Source: Sphagnum magellanicum (taxonomy: Eukaryota > Streptophyta > Sphagnopsida > Sphagnales > Sphagnaceae). From it: a DNA stretch of 64,000 nucleotides. The position numbers and the translations under genes are program-made. Positions 14,185 to 25,540 of this stretch are shown one piece after another (the stretch's first letter is position 1; every line of letters begins with the position of its first letter). The stretch lies in NCBI GenBank assembly GCA_021904315.1, contig CM038921.1, positions 9,020,146-9,084,145 on the forward strand, in the 5' to 3' direction. Below the pieces are notes generated by a model that saw nothing but the letters and a program-made list of their open reading frames with translations, had not been told where the DNA came from and did no database searches.

Positions 14185-14578
14185 TTAGAGCATCTCCAGC
14201 GGTGCTCAGTATGTGACCCTGCAAAAATATTTTTCACATCCAAGTTTAGTTATTTGCTTTTTTGCAACCCCACCTATAAAACTGAAACTGGGACAGCAAA
14301 TAGGTGGGGTTGGACTACTATAGCAAACCACAAGGTCGAATCATTATGATGGACCAATCAAAAACACTGAGCAGCAGTCAGATCATATTTATTACATTCT
14401 TTTGTGCAGCTGCACAGCATTGGTTGGTTGGTTGGTTCGCCTTTTACCGGCCACGGCAAAGCGTACAATTATGCAGAGCAAAAACCGTTTTCCTGATCCA
14501 AACCGGCATGTTTTGACTTTTCTTCATCCAATTTTACTGTGCAGGGTGACATACTGAGCACCCCTGGAGATGCTCTAA
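14185..14578. mobile_element. Tourist-like MITE (copy A), complete with terminal inverted repeats
   Basis: The left end reads GAGCATCTCCAGC from 14188, continuing GGTGCTCAGTATGTGACCC. The right end is its near-perfect complement, ending GGAGATGCTC at 14575. TTA precedes the left end and TAA follows the right end, fitting the TWA target preference of PIF/Harbinger-type elements. About 388 bases, non-coding. A shorter relative in the opposite orientation sits at 35091-35322. Such MITEs are non-autonomous and are moved by PIF/Harbinger transposases. Confidence 0.85.
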
Positions 14579-14639
14579 CACAGTTGCACATTCATTTTCA
14601 GAATAATTTTGACTACTTTTCAAGGAAGGCAACAGAAGA

Positions 14640-15300
14640 TGTTGCTGGCTAAAAAATATTAGGGTTCTTAAAAAAAAATCAGGTGTTTTCTCCTCATTGG
14701 TTTGTTCCCCTAGATATTTTCAATTGGACTGACAAATGGACACGAACTGTTATTGACATCAAAAGTGAAGGGAATAAGAACAAGTTGGTCAACAATACTA
14801 TTTGTACATAAAGAGTTTCATGTGTTTTCTCCTCAAAGGTAATGTTCCCTTTTCTTCCAACTTGAGTGAACCAAGGATCTCAATTCTTAACTTATTAACA
14901 TCATAATTGAAGGAAAGAAGAAGAAGAAAAAAAAAGTTGGTCAAATAATTATTATTATTGTCGACAAAATCATGTTTTCTCCTCATAGTTTCATTTCACC
15001 TTTCTTTCCAATGTTATAGAAGCATCAATTTCTTGCCTTATTTTCTCCTCATAGGTTCATTTCACCTTTCTTTCCAATGTTATAGAAACATCAATTTCTT
15101 GCCTTATTGACATCACTTTTGAAAGCAAGAAGAAGATCAACAACTTGGTCAATAGTAATTATTATTCAGTTTTCATGTGTTTTCTCCTTATAGGTATATG
15201 TTCTTATTTTCTCTTGAAATTCTTTGATACCAAAAGGGAACAAAATATCCATTCTTTGATACCTATATGAGCTGGTCTCTCAAAAACACCATACCTGCCC
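14640..15300. repeat. Degenerate tandem array around the motif TGTTTTCTCCTCATAGGT
   Basis: Units carry TTTTCTCCTCA, then CTTTCTTCCAA, then a purine-rich GAAAGAAGAAG tract and GTTGGTCAA with ATTATT. They recur near 14680, 14825, 14970, 15040 and 15175. The pair 14975-15040 and 15041-15106 is a nearly exact 66-base duplication. Pieces of the same unit appear near 16190-16290 and 27000-27070. Confidence 0.65.
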
Positions 15301-16550
15301 AACAATGGTATGTTCCACCTTTTTTATTTTTTTCCAATTTTTATGACATAGAAGAGTCAATTTTTTGACCTTGTTGATATCTATCGGTCTATTAAAGAAG
15401 GTAATTTGTTTGTTTTGTTGGTGACCCAAGTTGCTTTGCCTCTCACCTAATTCTTGGTACTATTGGAAAGACTTGGATGAGTAGGCGAGGTGGTTTCATA
15501 ATGTTTTGACCTATGGTACAAGAATTATTGAATTATCTTTCATTAAAAATTCAATAAAATCCAAAACCAAATTTTCTTTAGGGAAATTGGGATGTGATTT
15601 TTGATATTCTTAGAAGTTGTTTAATGAATAGGATTTTATAGAGGTGGTTTCATGATTTTTAGATGGAAGGTGAGGGAGATATTGAATTATGAGTAATTGT
15701 AAATTCAACTTAATTACAAATTTTGGTTTTGGAAAAAGAAAACAAGTTCACACTTGGGTCAACAACGTATGCTACATTTCTATGTATTAAAAAAACATAT
15801 TTCGTTTGTCATGTTGAGATCTCCAAAACCACAACATAGCCCACCATGCTTTTGGTATAGTTGGAAAACCGTCAATGAGAAAGGGTGCACCGAGGTGGTT
15901 TCCTAATGTTTACAACTATGGTGAAAGAGTTATTGAAGATTGAAGAAATTTGTCGTAGCAAATTCAATAATTTAAAAACTAATATTTAGGGACATTGGAG
16001 TACACATATAATATTGTTAGAAGATGTTCAATGAAGATTATTTTATGAAGTATGAATTTGTAAATTTTAAGACCTATTGTGTTGGAGATAATTTAGTTAA
16101 ATTACAAAAATTGGTTCCAGAAGGAAAAATAAGTTGGACAACAAGTTCACACTTGGGCCAATGGCATAGGCCACACTAGTCACAAATTGAAAGTAAGAAG
16201 AAAAAGAGGTTGATCAATAATAAATATTATTTTTCCATTAATAAAATTCATGTTTTTATCTTAATAATTATATATATGTTCTTATTTGCTATCAATTTGC
16301 AAGATTTAATTCCAAGGAAAAAGGGGGAAATGAAAGGAAAGGAGAAAATAGAAAGAAGGAAACAAAGGAAGAGAGTGAAAGGAAGGAGGGAAACATTTTT
16401 TTAGATGTTTAAGAAAAATGTCATGGCTCTCTATGTAGTAAGGCAAGATTTGTCATGGTTCATTATCAAGAATAGGCAAAATTTGTCGAGCTACCATGTT
16501 TAAGAACAAAAATAGTAGACATCCTTCACCTACCAACCACAAATAAAATG
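15300..16550. other. AT-rich repeat-derived DNA, no gene seen
   Basis: Short repeated phrases are spread over this part (for example GAGGTGGTTTC near 15488, 15640 and 15892, and GGTGTCAAGTTGG-like words), suggesting an older, strongly decayed tandem repeat. No domain or RNA gene is recognisable. Confidence 0.35.
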
Positions 16551-17130
16551 CTTGAGGTGGTAATCATTGGTGAAAGGTCCATAAGCAATGGGAACCTAAA
16601 AGTAACCAACCCAATAATTATAGCCCAATTGAAGATTGTGAAGGCTTACATCTTTTGGAGTGTAATTGAAACCTTTTGCCAAAGGTTAGTGGTTAGGACT
16701 GAGAGTGGGGTACCTTCATGGCCTTTCATCCCCCACACATTACTAGCACAAAGTTATAAAGAATTGTTAACTTACTTATGTCAATAGTTGAAGATTTCTA
16801 TTATGAAGGGAAGGAAATAATCTCTTGGGTGACAATCTAAACAACTTTGTTCCTTTGTTTGGTTGCCTTTGATGTTGTAAAACCATGCATGGAAGATGCA
16901 CAAGCGAAAAGATCTGCACATGGGGATTAACAATAACAATGTCTACAAGGGTTTGAATCCCATCCTTGGAGAGGACAATGTTGACACGACATTTGGACAT
17001 ATGAAGTGAAGAAGAAAGAAGAACATGTAATTGTTCTCAAACCACATGAAAACCAATTTCCTTTGCATCCATTGCGAAGGGATAACAAATGGTATCATGG
17101 TTGTAATGTGTTCACTATCATGTGAACATT
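16550..17130 (+). repeat. Possible dispersed repeat shared with 45900-46420
   Basis: Words such as GCATCTTTTGGAGTGTAAT and GAATCCCATCCTTGGAGAGGACAATGT recur in the same order, slightly changed, near 45920 and 46230. The match is by eye and patchy. The frames are broken, and I cannot name the element. Confidence 0.3.
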
Positions 17131-17640
17131 GTAAGAAATGGATGCCCAAAAGATCAATGAGATGAGTGCAAACACATTAAATAAGCCTTGTGACTAAAAG
17201 ATGGGTAGTTAAAATCAAATTCATAAAACAATGGAAAAGATTATTGAAGACATGTGTCTTATATGACACCTTTAACATTATTATTAGCATCACTTTCAAC
17301 ATCATCGCCAACATCACTACCAATGTCGGGCAGTTTTTAGTTTTGATTCCCACAACCGTTTTAAAAAACCTTAAGGGTTTTTATTAAAAAAAAGATTTAG
17401 ATAACCTTTAAGGATTTCAAAATTTTGAAAAAAAAATCCCATTGGTTTTTAGTCTTATCGAGTTTCATAAAAATTACAACCTTCAATTTTTAGCAATGGT
17501 TCCCAAAAGCTAAATTCAAATTTTTAAAAAAATCTAAAAAAGTTTTTTTAATTTTTAATTGAAAGTGAGAATTCAATTAATTTTTAAAAAAATCAAAGTC
17601 AAAATTACTTTCAAAACATCAAAAAATTGACAAAAAATCA
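17130..17640. other. AT-rich DNA, no gene seen
   Basis: Long A and T runs dominate, with an ATC/AAC triplet-rich patch near 17280-17320 that has a cousin near 20320. There is no coding signal. Confidence 0.35.
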
Positions 17641-18690
17641 AAATTTTGATTTTAAATTTCATCTTGTTTAAATTCACGTTCAAATTCTTCTAACTTTTCT
17701 TTTGATTGTTCATCCATTTCAATAAACTTTACTAAACCATTAGGATTTTTGCAACCAATTCTTGCATCATTAAGCCAATTTTTGGTAACAAAAATTAAAT
17801 TTTCCAAGTTTTTAGATTATAAACAACATATTTTAACGTTGGTGAATATGCTAGCTAAAGAAAAAATCACTTTTGTTTCTATTTGTGATCCAACAATTCC
17901 TAATATTTGTCAAGCAAAAAAATCAATAGTGTGGGACATGCACTCATGCTTCTACCACCATTAGAGAGGGCATTTGATCTCCTTAGGATCCACTTGAAAT
18001 CTCTTAAAAATTAAGAGCTCTCTATTGACCAATTTTTTGATTAGTTCACTTGTGTTGACAATCATTTCAAACATATTCAAATTGCAAATTTCATAAGATT
18101 TGTGATCCATAGATTCAATTTCACAATCTACCACATGTTGTAAGTGATGATACAAGCGTAAGGTCTTGCAAAAAAAAATTTGTTGTACATCTTTTTTAAA
18201 AGGATCTTTTGCACAAAAAAACTTTGATATTTCAAAATTAAACACATTGGGCCCTTTTTTTGTAGGTTGTCTTTCCAATACATTTCTTAATGGAGAGTTT
18301 ACTTCTTTTTCAAAAAACATTTGTAGGCACAACATGCTCCACATCCCCATGTTTTTTTAGAGTTGTTAAACCATTTTTAATAAAATGTTATAATTATTTT
18401 CATTTATTTTGTTCTTGGATTTAAAAGGACAAAATTAACATATCAAATCATACAACACATGATTTAAGGTTTTCTTCCATCAATAGTGTTTTTGTTGTTT
18501 ACAACATAAAATGACCAACATAATGCATTCTTATCATGAATTTTCCATTTTTCCTCTTTGGACATGCAATTTTTGTACATTTATTTAAATTTTTTGTCCT
18601 TCACTATCAATGGCAGTGGATTGTGTTTGCAAACTCATTTTTTTTTCCATGGTTTTAATCCAAGGTACCTTTTCCATAAAACTTGATTAG
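17640..18690 (-). pseudogene. hAT-type transposase relic (BED-like start and dimerisation end)
   Basis: On the minus strand a frame from about 18350 to 17640, broken by stops, reads FKRFQVDPKEIKCPL, then WW, KHE, ILGIVGSQIET and IFSLA. It then gives NLENLIFVTKNWLNDARIGC. This is the order of the C-terminal dimerisation region of plant hAT transposases. Upstream on the same strand (about 18680-18400) a broken frame with Cys residues resembles the N-terminal BED-type zinc-finger part. Most of the catalytic middle seems missing, so this is probably an internally deleted, dead element. No terminal repeats or 8 bp target duplication were found by eye. Confidence 0.65.
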
Positions 18691-19340
18691 GGAAAATATC
18701 ACAAAATTAATTTTCAATTGTTGTTTCATTTTCACTTGTCCTTGAATATTTCATTTTGCAATATTATTTCAAATGGTGTGATTATAATGGAGAATATGAA
18801 ACAAAAATGTTTGTGAATCATAAAACAGGTTAAACATTTCAAGATTTTTGAGATTTAAATTTTGACCTAAAAATCACCTAAACATTTACAAACATCCAGA
18901 ATAATTTACACTTAAGAATTTACAAGTAATTATAAAAGAGCTCATTTTTAATCATGGCAAAAAAAAAAACAAAAAAAAATTTCCAAAGCTTTTTCCAAAA
19001 ATCCTTGCAAAAAACCAAAATAGATAATGTTAAAAGAAAAAAACGTTAAAAAAAAGAAAAATAAAAGTAAAATAAAAATACAAAAATGAGTATGGAAAGA
19101 AAACCAATTTAAAAAAATTGAAAAAAAAGGGGGAAATTTTTTTGTTACTTGAACTAAATTGGAACTTTTTGTTTCCAAGCTTCCTCCAAAGCTACAACAT
19201 TAAAGCTCCAATACTCCAACCCTTTGCACCAAGTTCCAGGTTTGAAAAAATATTTGTTGAAGCTTTAACACCCCAAACCCCTTGTGCCAAGTTCCAAAAA
19301 CTCAAAAAAACAAAGGGGGTAATACCAATATGGGAAAGGG
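18690..19340. other. A/T-rich DNA with long A-runs, no gene seen
   Basis: Poly-A tracts at 18958-18990 and 19030-19135 dominate. A frame on the minus strand here is simply poly-Phe/Leu from these runs. Confidence 0.35.
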
Positions 19341-19344
19341 AATA

Positions 19345-19935
19345 ATAGAACACAATGAATAGCAAAACACAATGAGTAGCAAAACACATGAGCAGTGAAG
19401 CACAAGAGTGGCAAAACACAAGGGCACAATGAAGCAACAAGGAGCAAAAAAATACCTAAAGCATAGAAGAGTGATGAAACACGGGAATAGTGAAACATGA
19501 GAGTAACATCACATAGGAGCAACAAAGTAACAAGTAGTAAAACACGAGAGTTGCAAAACACAAAAGCAGTGTCGCACATGAGTAGTGAAACAATAAACAG
19601 CAGTAAGCATGGGAACAACAAACCACAAGAGTGGCGAAACATGGGAGAAGCGATGAAACATGGGAGTAATGAAACACTGGAGTAACGAAACATGAGAGGA
19701 ACAAGGAAGCATGAAGGAGCAATGAAGCATAAAGCAACAAAACATGGAATAATGAAACATGGGAGTAACGAAACATGGAGAAGGAGTGAAGCTTACAACA
19801 TTAAAACATATAACAACAAAGCACGTAAGAGAAATGAAGTAGGGGAGTAACAAAGCACAGAAGCAAGGGAAAAGTGAAACACATGAGTGACAATGCACAA
19901 GGAGTAACAAAAGATAAGAACATGAAGCATAGGGG
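19345..19935. repeat. Degenerate minisatellite, unit like GAAACATGAGAGTAACA
   Basis: About 590 bases made almost wholly of variants of a 15-18 base word: (G)AAACA(C/T)GAGAGTAAC or AAGCACAAGAGTGGC. It opens long spurious Phe/Cys/Ser-rich frames on the minus strand, which should not be called genes. Confidence 0.75.
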
Positions 19936-19939
19936 AAAA

Positions 19940-20500
19940 AAAGGTAGGGCCAAGCTACAACTTGGGCCCCGCTTTTGTAAAAAAGCAAGAAGTTTCTTTA
20001 TGAAGTTCCCACTCTTTTCAACTTGTCATTGAAGAGCCATTAAAAAATGTCATGAACTACTTAAACCTAAACTAAAATCTACCTAAAACCTAAACCTAAC
20101 TAAACACCCAAAAAATTAATGCCCATTTGTTTTAATACCTTAAAAGGTTATCACAAAGGGTGTGTAAGATACCTTTTAAGGTTTTCAAAAAGTTGATTTT
20201 CACTAAAGTGGGCTAGTTTTAAAAAAGGTTATCACCTTATGCGATAAACATTGGTTTTCATTCCAAGAATTAGGTTTAAAACCTTAAAGGTTTTCATCAA
20301 AAAAATGAAAACCACCCAACATTAATCACTACCAACATCATCGCCAACATTATCATGAATGGAGTTCATCCATGAATGTTCACCTTTCATTCTTTCATCC
20401 ATTATACATTCATTATGGAATTAAAACTTGCCCAAGAAAATTGTTTGAAATTGTTTGAGATATTTTGAAACATCTTGAGGTAATGTAAAATATTTTGTAA
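19940..20500. other. AT-rich DNA, no gene seen
   Basis: Contains several CCTAAA and ACCTTAAAAGGTT words, but no regular array and no coding signal. Confidence 0.3.
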
Positions 20501-21760
20501 TATTTTTCCTTGAGCTAAGTTCCTAATTATGTATAAATGAAGATAGTTCTCTTCATGTTATTTTTAATTTGTTTGACACCAATTTTGGCTATGATTTTAC
20601 ACAATAGCTATATTATGTTCTTTTCATGTTTCCATAATAAAGTTCTATCTAAACTTACATCTTGCACATTTTGTGTTCCTATCTTTGGTTTCATATTTTA
20701 TGTTTAGATGTAAAAAGGCATATCTTTTCATTATGCTTTTGTCCATGTCTTTCAAAAATCTATGTCTTTTGGTAGTTTTCATGCATGTGATAGTTTGAAC
20801 AAATTCCTATCAAAACTATTTCTATTACTCTTGTTATCCTTCTTGTTTGAAAACCATACATACATTAAGAGAAGAGGTGGTGCATCCATGGAAGAAATCA
20901 TTGTTGTCATTAGGAATTTGCAACATGATAATAAAACACTTTGTGAATTTATTGTTCATTTTCAAAACTAACCAAGTTTTGACATCATTCATGTGTGTTT
21001 TCATAACACAAATCCAAACAAAGGAATTATGAATCAACTTACATGACAAATTTGATAGGACACATTATTCAAAGTTTTGAATTTTGTCAACCAAGTGCAT
21101 TTAGTTATCCAACTTCATCCTCATTGATACCTAAATGGCTTAGCCCAAGTTGGATTTATTGACATTTTATTATTAAACACAACCCTTTCTTGGTTTACAT
21201 ATTTGTTGAAATGTTGGTCACCTTTACTCAATGATTTTGAAACATGTTTTGAAGACTTCAATGCCACTTTTAGAGATTCAAACAAAAAACACACACCCAT
21301 CAACAAGTTGCAATCTTTTCGCCAAGGATCACATTAGCCCACAATTTATCCATTAAAATTCAAATAGTTTTATTGTGACATTCCATGGGACAAAATTGTA
21401 CTCATGAATCAATTTCAACTTGGGTTACATAGTGACATGAAGGACTTAGTGTTCATGATGCCAAACCCTTCAACATTAAGTCAAGCCATTGCACAAGTTG
21501 TTTGATGTGATAACAAATTTTTGAACGTTGACAAGAAATATGTTGGGAACCATCACCAACACAAAAGACTTTTGCACTTTGTGCCACCCCAACCTTTCGC
21601 AATTTCACCAAAGGATGATCCCATGCAAATCGATGAAATATGATTCAAACCTTTCAAAAAATAAAAGAACTTCGACAATGTGCAAATAATTTCTACTTAT
21701 GTTGTGAAAAACGAAGTCATGTTGCTTGTGAATGTTCATAAAACATGATCATTAGAAAAA
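20500..21760 (+). pseudogene. Ty3/gypsy retrotransposon gag relic
   Basis: Broken + strand frames from about 20880 read SMEEIIVVIRNLQHDNKT, and later (about 21415-21500) FQLGLHSDMKDLVFMMPNP followed by STLSQAIAQVV, then DPMQIDEI near 21620. The relic ends at about 21690-21740 with a zinc-knuckle-like YLCCEKRSHVACEC, in which the first Cys of the CX2CX4HX4C pattern has become Tyr. This order matches Gag of Ty3/gypsy elements. Stops and frameshifts are frequent, and no protease, reverse transcriptase or integrase is seen. The leader at 20530-20830 resembles 23115-23390, suggesting LTR-derived flanks. Confidence 0.7.
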
Positions 21761-22805
21761 AAATCCTAGTTTTGCAACTAATTTTTTCAACTAAATTCCA
21801 ATTGCACACACCACATGCAACTACATTTGGCACAATTGTGTAAGACAAGTTGTAGTTGACTTGTAGTTGCATGCGACATATGGTACTTGACACGTAGATA
21901 TGGTATGTATATACATTTTCATCAATATGTATTCCTACAACAAATTACATATGCAACTACATCACAAATTTCATGGGTCATGATTTGGCAATAATAGTCA
22001 CGAGAAATTTATTTTTCATAAGTTTCTATGAAATAGACATGGATGTCATTCATCTATTTATATTATTTGAACATTGATGTCATGTGCATTGTTTAAACAC
22101 AAATGTCATATGCTTGTTCGTATTGTTTAAACATGAATGTTGTGTGCTTATTTGTATTGTTTACACACAAAAGTTGTGCACACAACTTCCATGTTTAAAT
22201 AATGCATGACATTTGTGTGTAAATGATACAAACCCATGAAATAACAAATTTTGCACATATTTAAAATGAACCTATGAAGCCTATAAATTTGTGATGTATG
22301 TGTGCAATTCAATGAAAATGTTTAATTTTATGACATGTGTGCATTTTGAATGCCAATTATTTGGTGACATGTGTCATTTAAAAACATTTTGATATTTAAT
22401 GTAATTAATTAATTAATTAAATTTGGATAATCCAATTTAGGTTTTTTAGGATGTTGACACATGGCATCTAAGTAGGTATGTAGGTAAATAAGTTAGCTTA
22501 AGCTAACTATGCAAGTTTAGGATAACCTTTTTAAATTTTGAGTTTAGCCTTTACTAGGTTAAATTTCTTTTTATTGGTTCATCCCCAATGACACTTCTTT
22601 TGAATTATTTTTTATGCACTTATATAGTTTCGAAAAGTGGAAAATATGACAAAGGATATGGGATAAACAGTTTAATTGTAAGCATAACTAACTTAATTGC
22701 AACTAAGTTGCAACTATCACCTAATATATATTGTCATGGATGCCAATGTTATGGAATTCATTCATTTGAATGTTCATTCATAATTTGTAATGAACTTATA
22801 CCTAA
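21760..22805. other. Decayed DNA downstream of the gag relic
   Basis: AT-rich with direct words such as TGTTTAAACA and ATGTCATGTGC repeated between 22060 and 22230. A pol region would be expected here for an intact Ty3 element, but I cannot recognise one. Confidence 0.3.
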
Positions 22806-22808
22806 TTC

Positions 22809-23003
22809 TTAGTTTAGTTTCAATTCACTTCCAGTTAAATTTTAGTTAATTATTAGTTCATTTTAATTAAGTTTTAGTTCATTTTTAATTAATTCTTAGT
22901 TCACTTTTAATTAAGTCCTAATTCACTTTTAGTTAACTTTTAATTCATTTTTAATTAGTTTTTAGTTCATTTTTAATTGAATTTTAATTCACTCATAATT
23001 CAC
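22809..23003. repeat. 22-bp tandem repeat, unit like TAGTTCATTTTTAATTAATTTT
   Basis: Roughly eight or nine consecutive units with one or two changes each (TAGTTCA or TAATTCA followed by YTTTTAATTA). The array sits directly upstream of the LTR-like piece at 23005-23420. Confidence 0.8.
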
Positions 23004-23004
23004 A

Positions 23005-23420
23005 CATGGATGGACATAGGCCACACATGGGTACACATGGGCCACACATAAAGATACATGGGTGAATATGGGCCACATGTGGGTTGAAGGTTTATTGAGT
23101 TAAGTGCCCAATGGGTATAAATAAAGTTAGGAATCCTCATTATTTTTAATATGTTCAACACAAGTTTTGGGTACGTTTTTTTGTCATAACTTTGTTTCGT
23201 TTTGTTTTTGTTTTTTTTTAATAATAAAATCTTGTTGGATTTTTGTTTCGCATGTGTCGTGTTTTGTTTTTGTTTGTTTTGTTTTGTTTCATGATCTAAA
23301 TTTGGAAAGAAACATGCTTTTATTCTCATTTTGGTTAAAACATTTTGGTAGATTTGGTTGTTTTCGTGCTTGTGACATATATGTTATACCACTTCTAGAA
23401 ACCATAAATCTAGTTCATTA
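23005..23420 (+). mobile_element. LTR-like fragment related to the leader of the gag relic
   Basis: Contains a TATA-box-like TATAAATA at 23116-23123, followed by TCATTATTTTTAATATGTTC and CACAAGTTTTGGG. The gag relic leader has TATAAAT at 20532, then TCATGTTATTTTTAATTTG and ACCAATTTTGG. Further on both share TTTTGGTAG with a following TTTTC-TGC-TGTGA. It could be a second LTR or a solo LTR. The ends (TG...CA) were not resolved. Confidence 0.45.
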
Positions 23421-25060
23421 AGAAGCCTTAAAAGTGAAATGGGTTCACTAATTAATGTTTTTGTTTAGTGCAATTACACAATGGGTGAAGTCATTTACAC
23501 CTAATTCATTAAGGTTCATTTTTTAATTATTCAAATTGTCTATAAATTAATAGAAATATAATATTTATTGAATGTAAATATTTATTAATTTATTTAGAGT
23601 TTTGGTAGTCATAAAACTTTAAAAGCACGTTATAGTTTGTATTAAATTTATTTTTATGAATGAAAATACTTTTCCAAAAATTAGATGAAAATATTCTTCA
23701 AAATAAACTTCAATAAAATTTACAAAACTAGAAATATTATATTTGTATAAACTAATAATTTAGAATTTTACATATAATGTTAATATTTTATATAAAATTT
23801 AAAAAATATTTTAATAATATTATATGTTTAATAACTTAAATATTACACATTTAAGTCAATTATTAAATAATTATAATTAATTTAATAGAAATTATTAAAT
23901 TTTTATTGATTAAATATATGTTTAAAATGTGGGGAGATGTAATATTATATTATATATCATTATCAAAAATCAAATATTTGGGGAAAAAATCAAAAATTTA
24001 AAAAATAGACTTATTCAAAAATTATGTTATTTGAAAAAAAATCTTTAAAAAATATGTATTTTCAGTCAAATTAGGTAGTTATTTTTTTCTTTAACAATGT
24101 TAAATATGTATAGGTTTTGGAAAAAGTTTATAGAATGAAGTTTAAAGTTTTCATGTGGACAAAATATGAGAAAGATTATAATGTTAAAAAAAAGAAAAAG
24201 AATTCAAGACATCAATGTTGAAATGTATTAAATATAATATTCAAATGCATTTTTAGTCAAGTTAAAAAAAACATTTCTTAAAAATATTTAACATGTGTAC
24301 ATCTTGGAAATTCCTTTTAGATTGAAGTTTAAAGTTTTTCATTTGGATGGCAAAGGCAATGGGTTATTACCTTGAAAGCCAACATTCAAATCTTTGGTAA
24401 AAAACTTTCATGTGGTCAATAGTGTTTTTGACCAAATAGTCAACATCATATGTTGACCGTATGTATATAAATAACATTTTTATTAAGAATATAAATTGAA
24501 ATTTTCGAATTAATATTAAATAAAATATTTAAAAGTTCAAAAAATAATTCAATTTAAATAATAAATGCCATGTGGCAATTTTTAATTTGATTACTCCTTA
24601 GTGAATTCGCTTGTCCATACCAACTTGTCATTGATCATCAAGCAATTTGATGAATTCACTAAATTTCCAATTTAATGAATTAACGACAATTTCACGTAAA
24701 TGGTTAATGAAAATCCTAATGAATTAGGGACACAGACTTAACTTAGTTTATAACTTACAAGCTATATTAACTATTATAGGTAATAATACTAATATGATTA
24801 TAATTATTATTTAATAATTTAGTAATATATTTAATAAATGTTTAATATACCATATTATATTTATATCATTTAAATTATAGCTATATGACTAATATGTATT
24901 GGAATAATTAATATTATATTATATAAATAATATATTACCATATTACATTGTTATTTTTTACACAATAATTTACTATTATAATAAAGTATAATTGATAATT
25001 AATTATTATAAATTATATTTTTAAATATATAAATATTCATTATTATTATTATATTTAATT
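23420..25060. other. Extremely AT-rich intergenic DNA
   Basis: Almost entirely A and T over 1.6 kb, with many ATTAATTA and TATTATA words. No gene, no long frame and no clear array is seen. It could be a matrix-attachment-like or methylation-decayed stretch, but nothing here proves that. Confidence 0.45.
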
Positions 25061-25540
25061 GCATAGCTTAGGGTAGTGGCCAATTAACTAAGTAATTAAC
25101 CTACCTTAGCCTAGGGGAATTAATTGCTCTAATTAAGTACCTTACGGTAAGCTAAACTAGCTAATGTAAGCCTAGGTATAGTAGCATATATAGCTAGTAA
25201 TTTAGGTAGAATAGCTAGGTTAACTATAATACTAATTTAGGTTAATTAATTATGTGACTTAGCCTATGCTAACTTATATTTTGTACATAACTATTTTCTA
25301 TTAAGCGAGGTGAGGTATTAACATAGGTCTAAATAACCTATACTAACTTAAACTACTTATAATAATTACTTACTAACCTAGGCTATGGTAGTGCATTATA
25401 TATACATATACATAATATTTTTGTTATATTTGCCTAGGTTATAAGGTTTCTTAATGTAGGCTTTGATATCATAAATAATATACAATATTAAGTACACTAA
25501 TTTAAGTATGTATTACCTTAGGCCATTCTCTTTGTGACAT
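25060..25540. repeat. Low-complexity patch rich in CTTAG/CTAGG words
   Basis: TTAGCCTA, CCTAGG, AGCTAG and GTTAACTA recur many times on both strands within 400 bases, giving a self-complementary texture unlike the flanks. No regular period was found. Confidence 0.4.

Noticed and set aside
18166-18360. Plus-strand 64-residue frame
   Set aside because: Shadow of the minus-strand hAT relic.
19265-19988. Overlapping minus-strand frames of 100-160 residues
   Set aside because: They are translations of the short tandem repeat (Cys/Phe/Ser/Leu-rich, periodic) and show no domain.
20060-20110. CCTAAA-rich stretch resembling telomere repeat
   Set aside because: The words are irregular and do not form a CCCTAAA array, so this is not an interstitial telomere tract.
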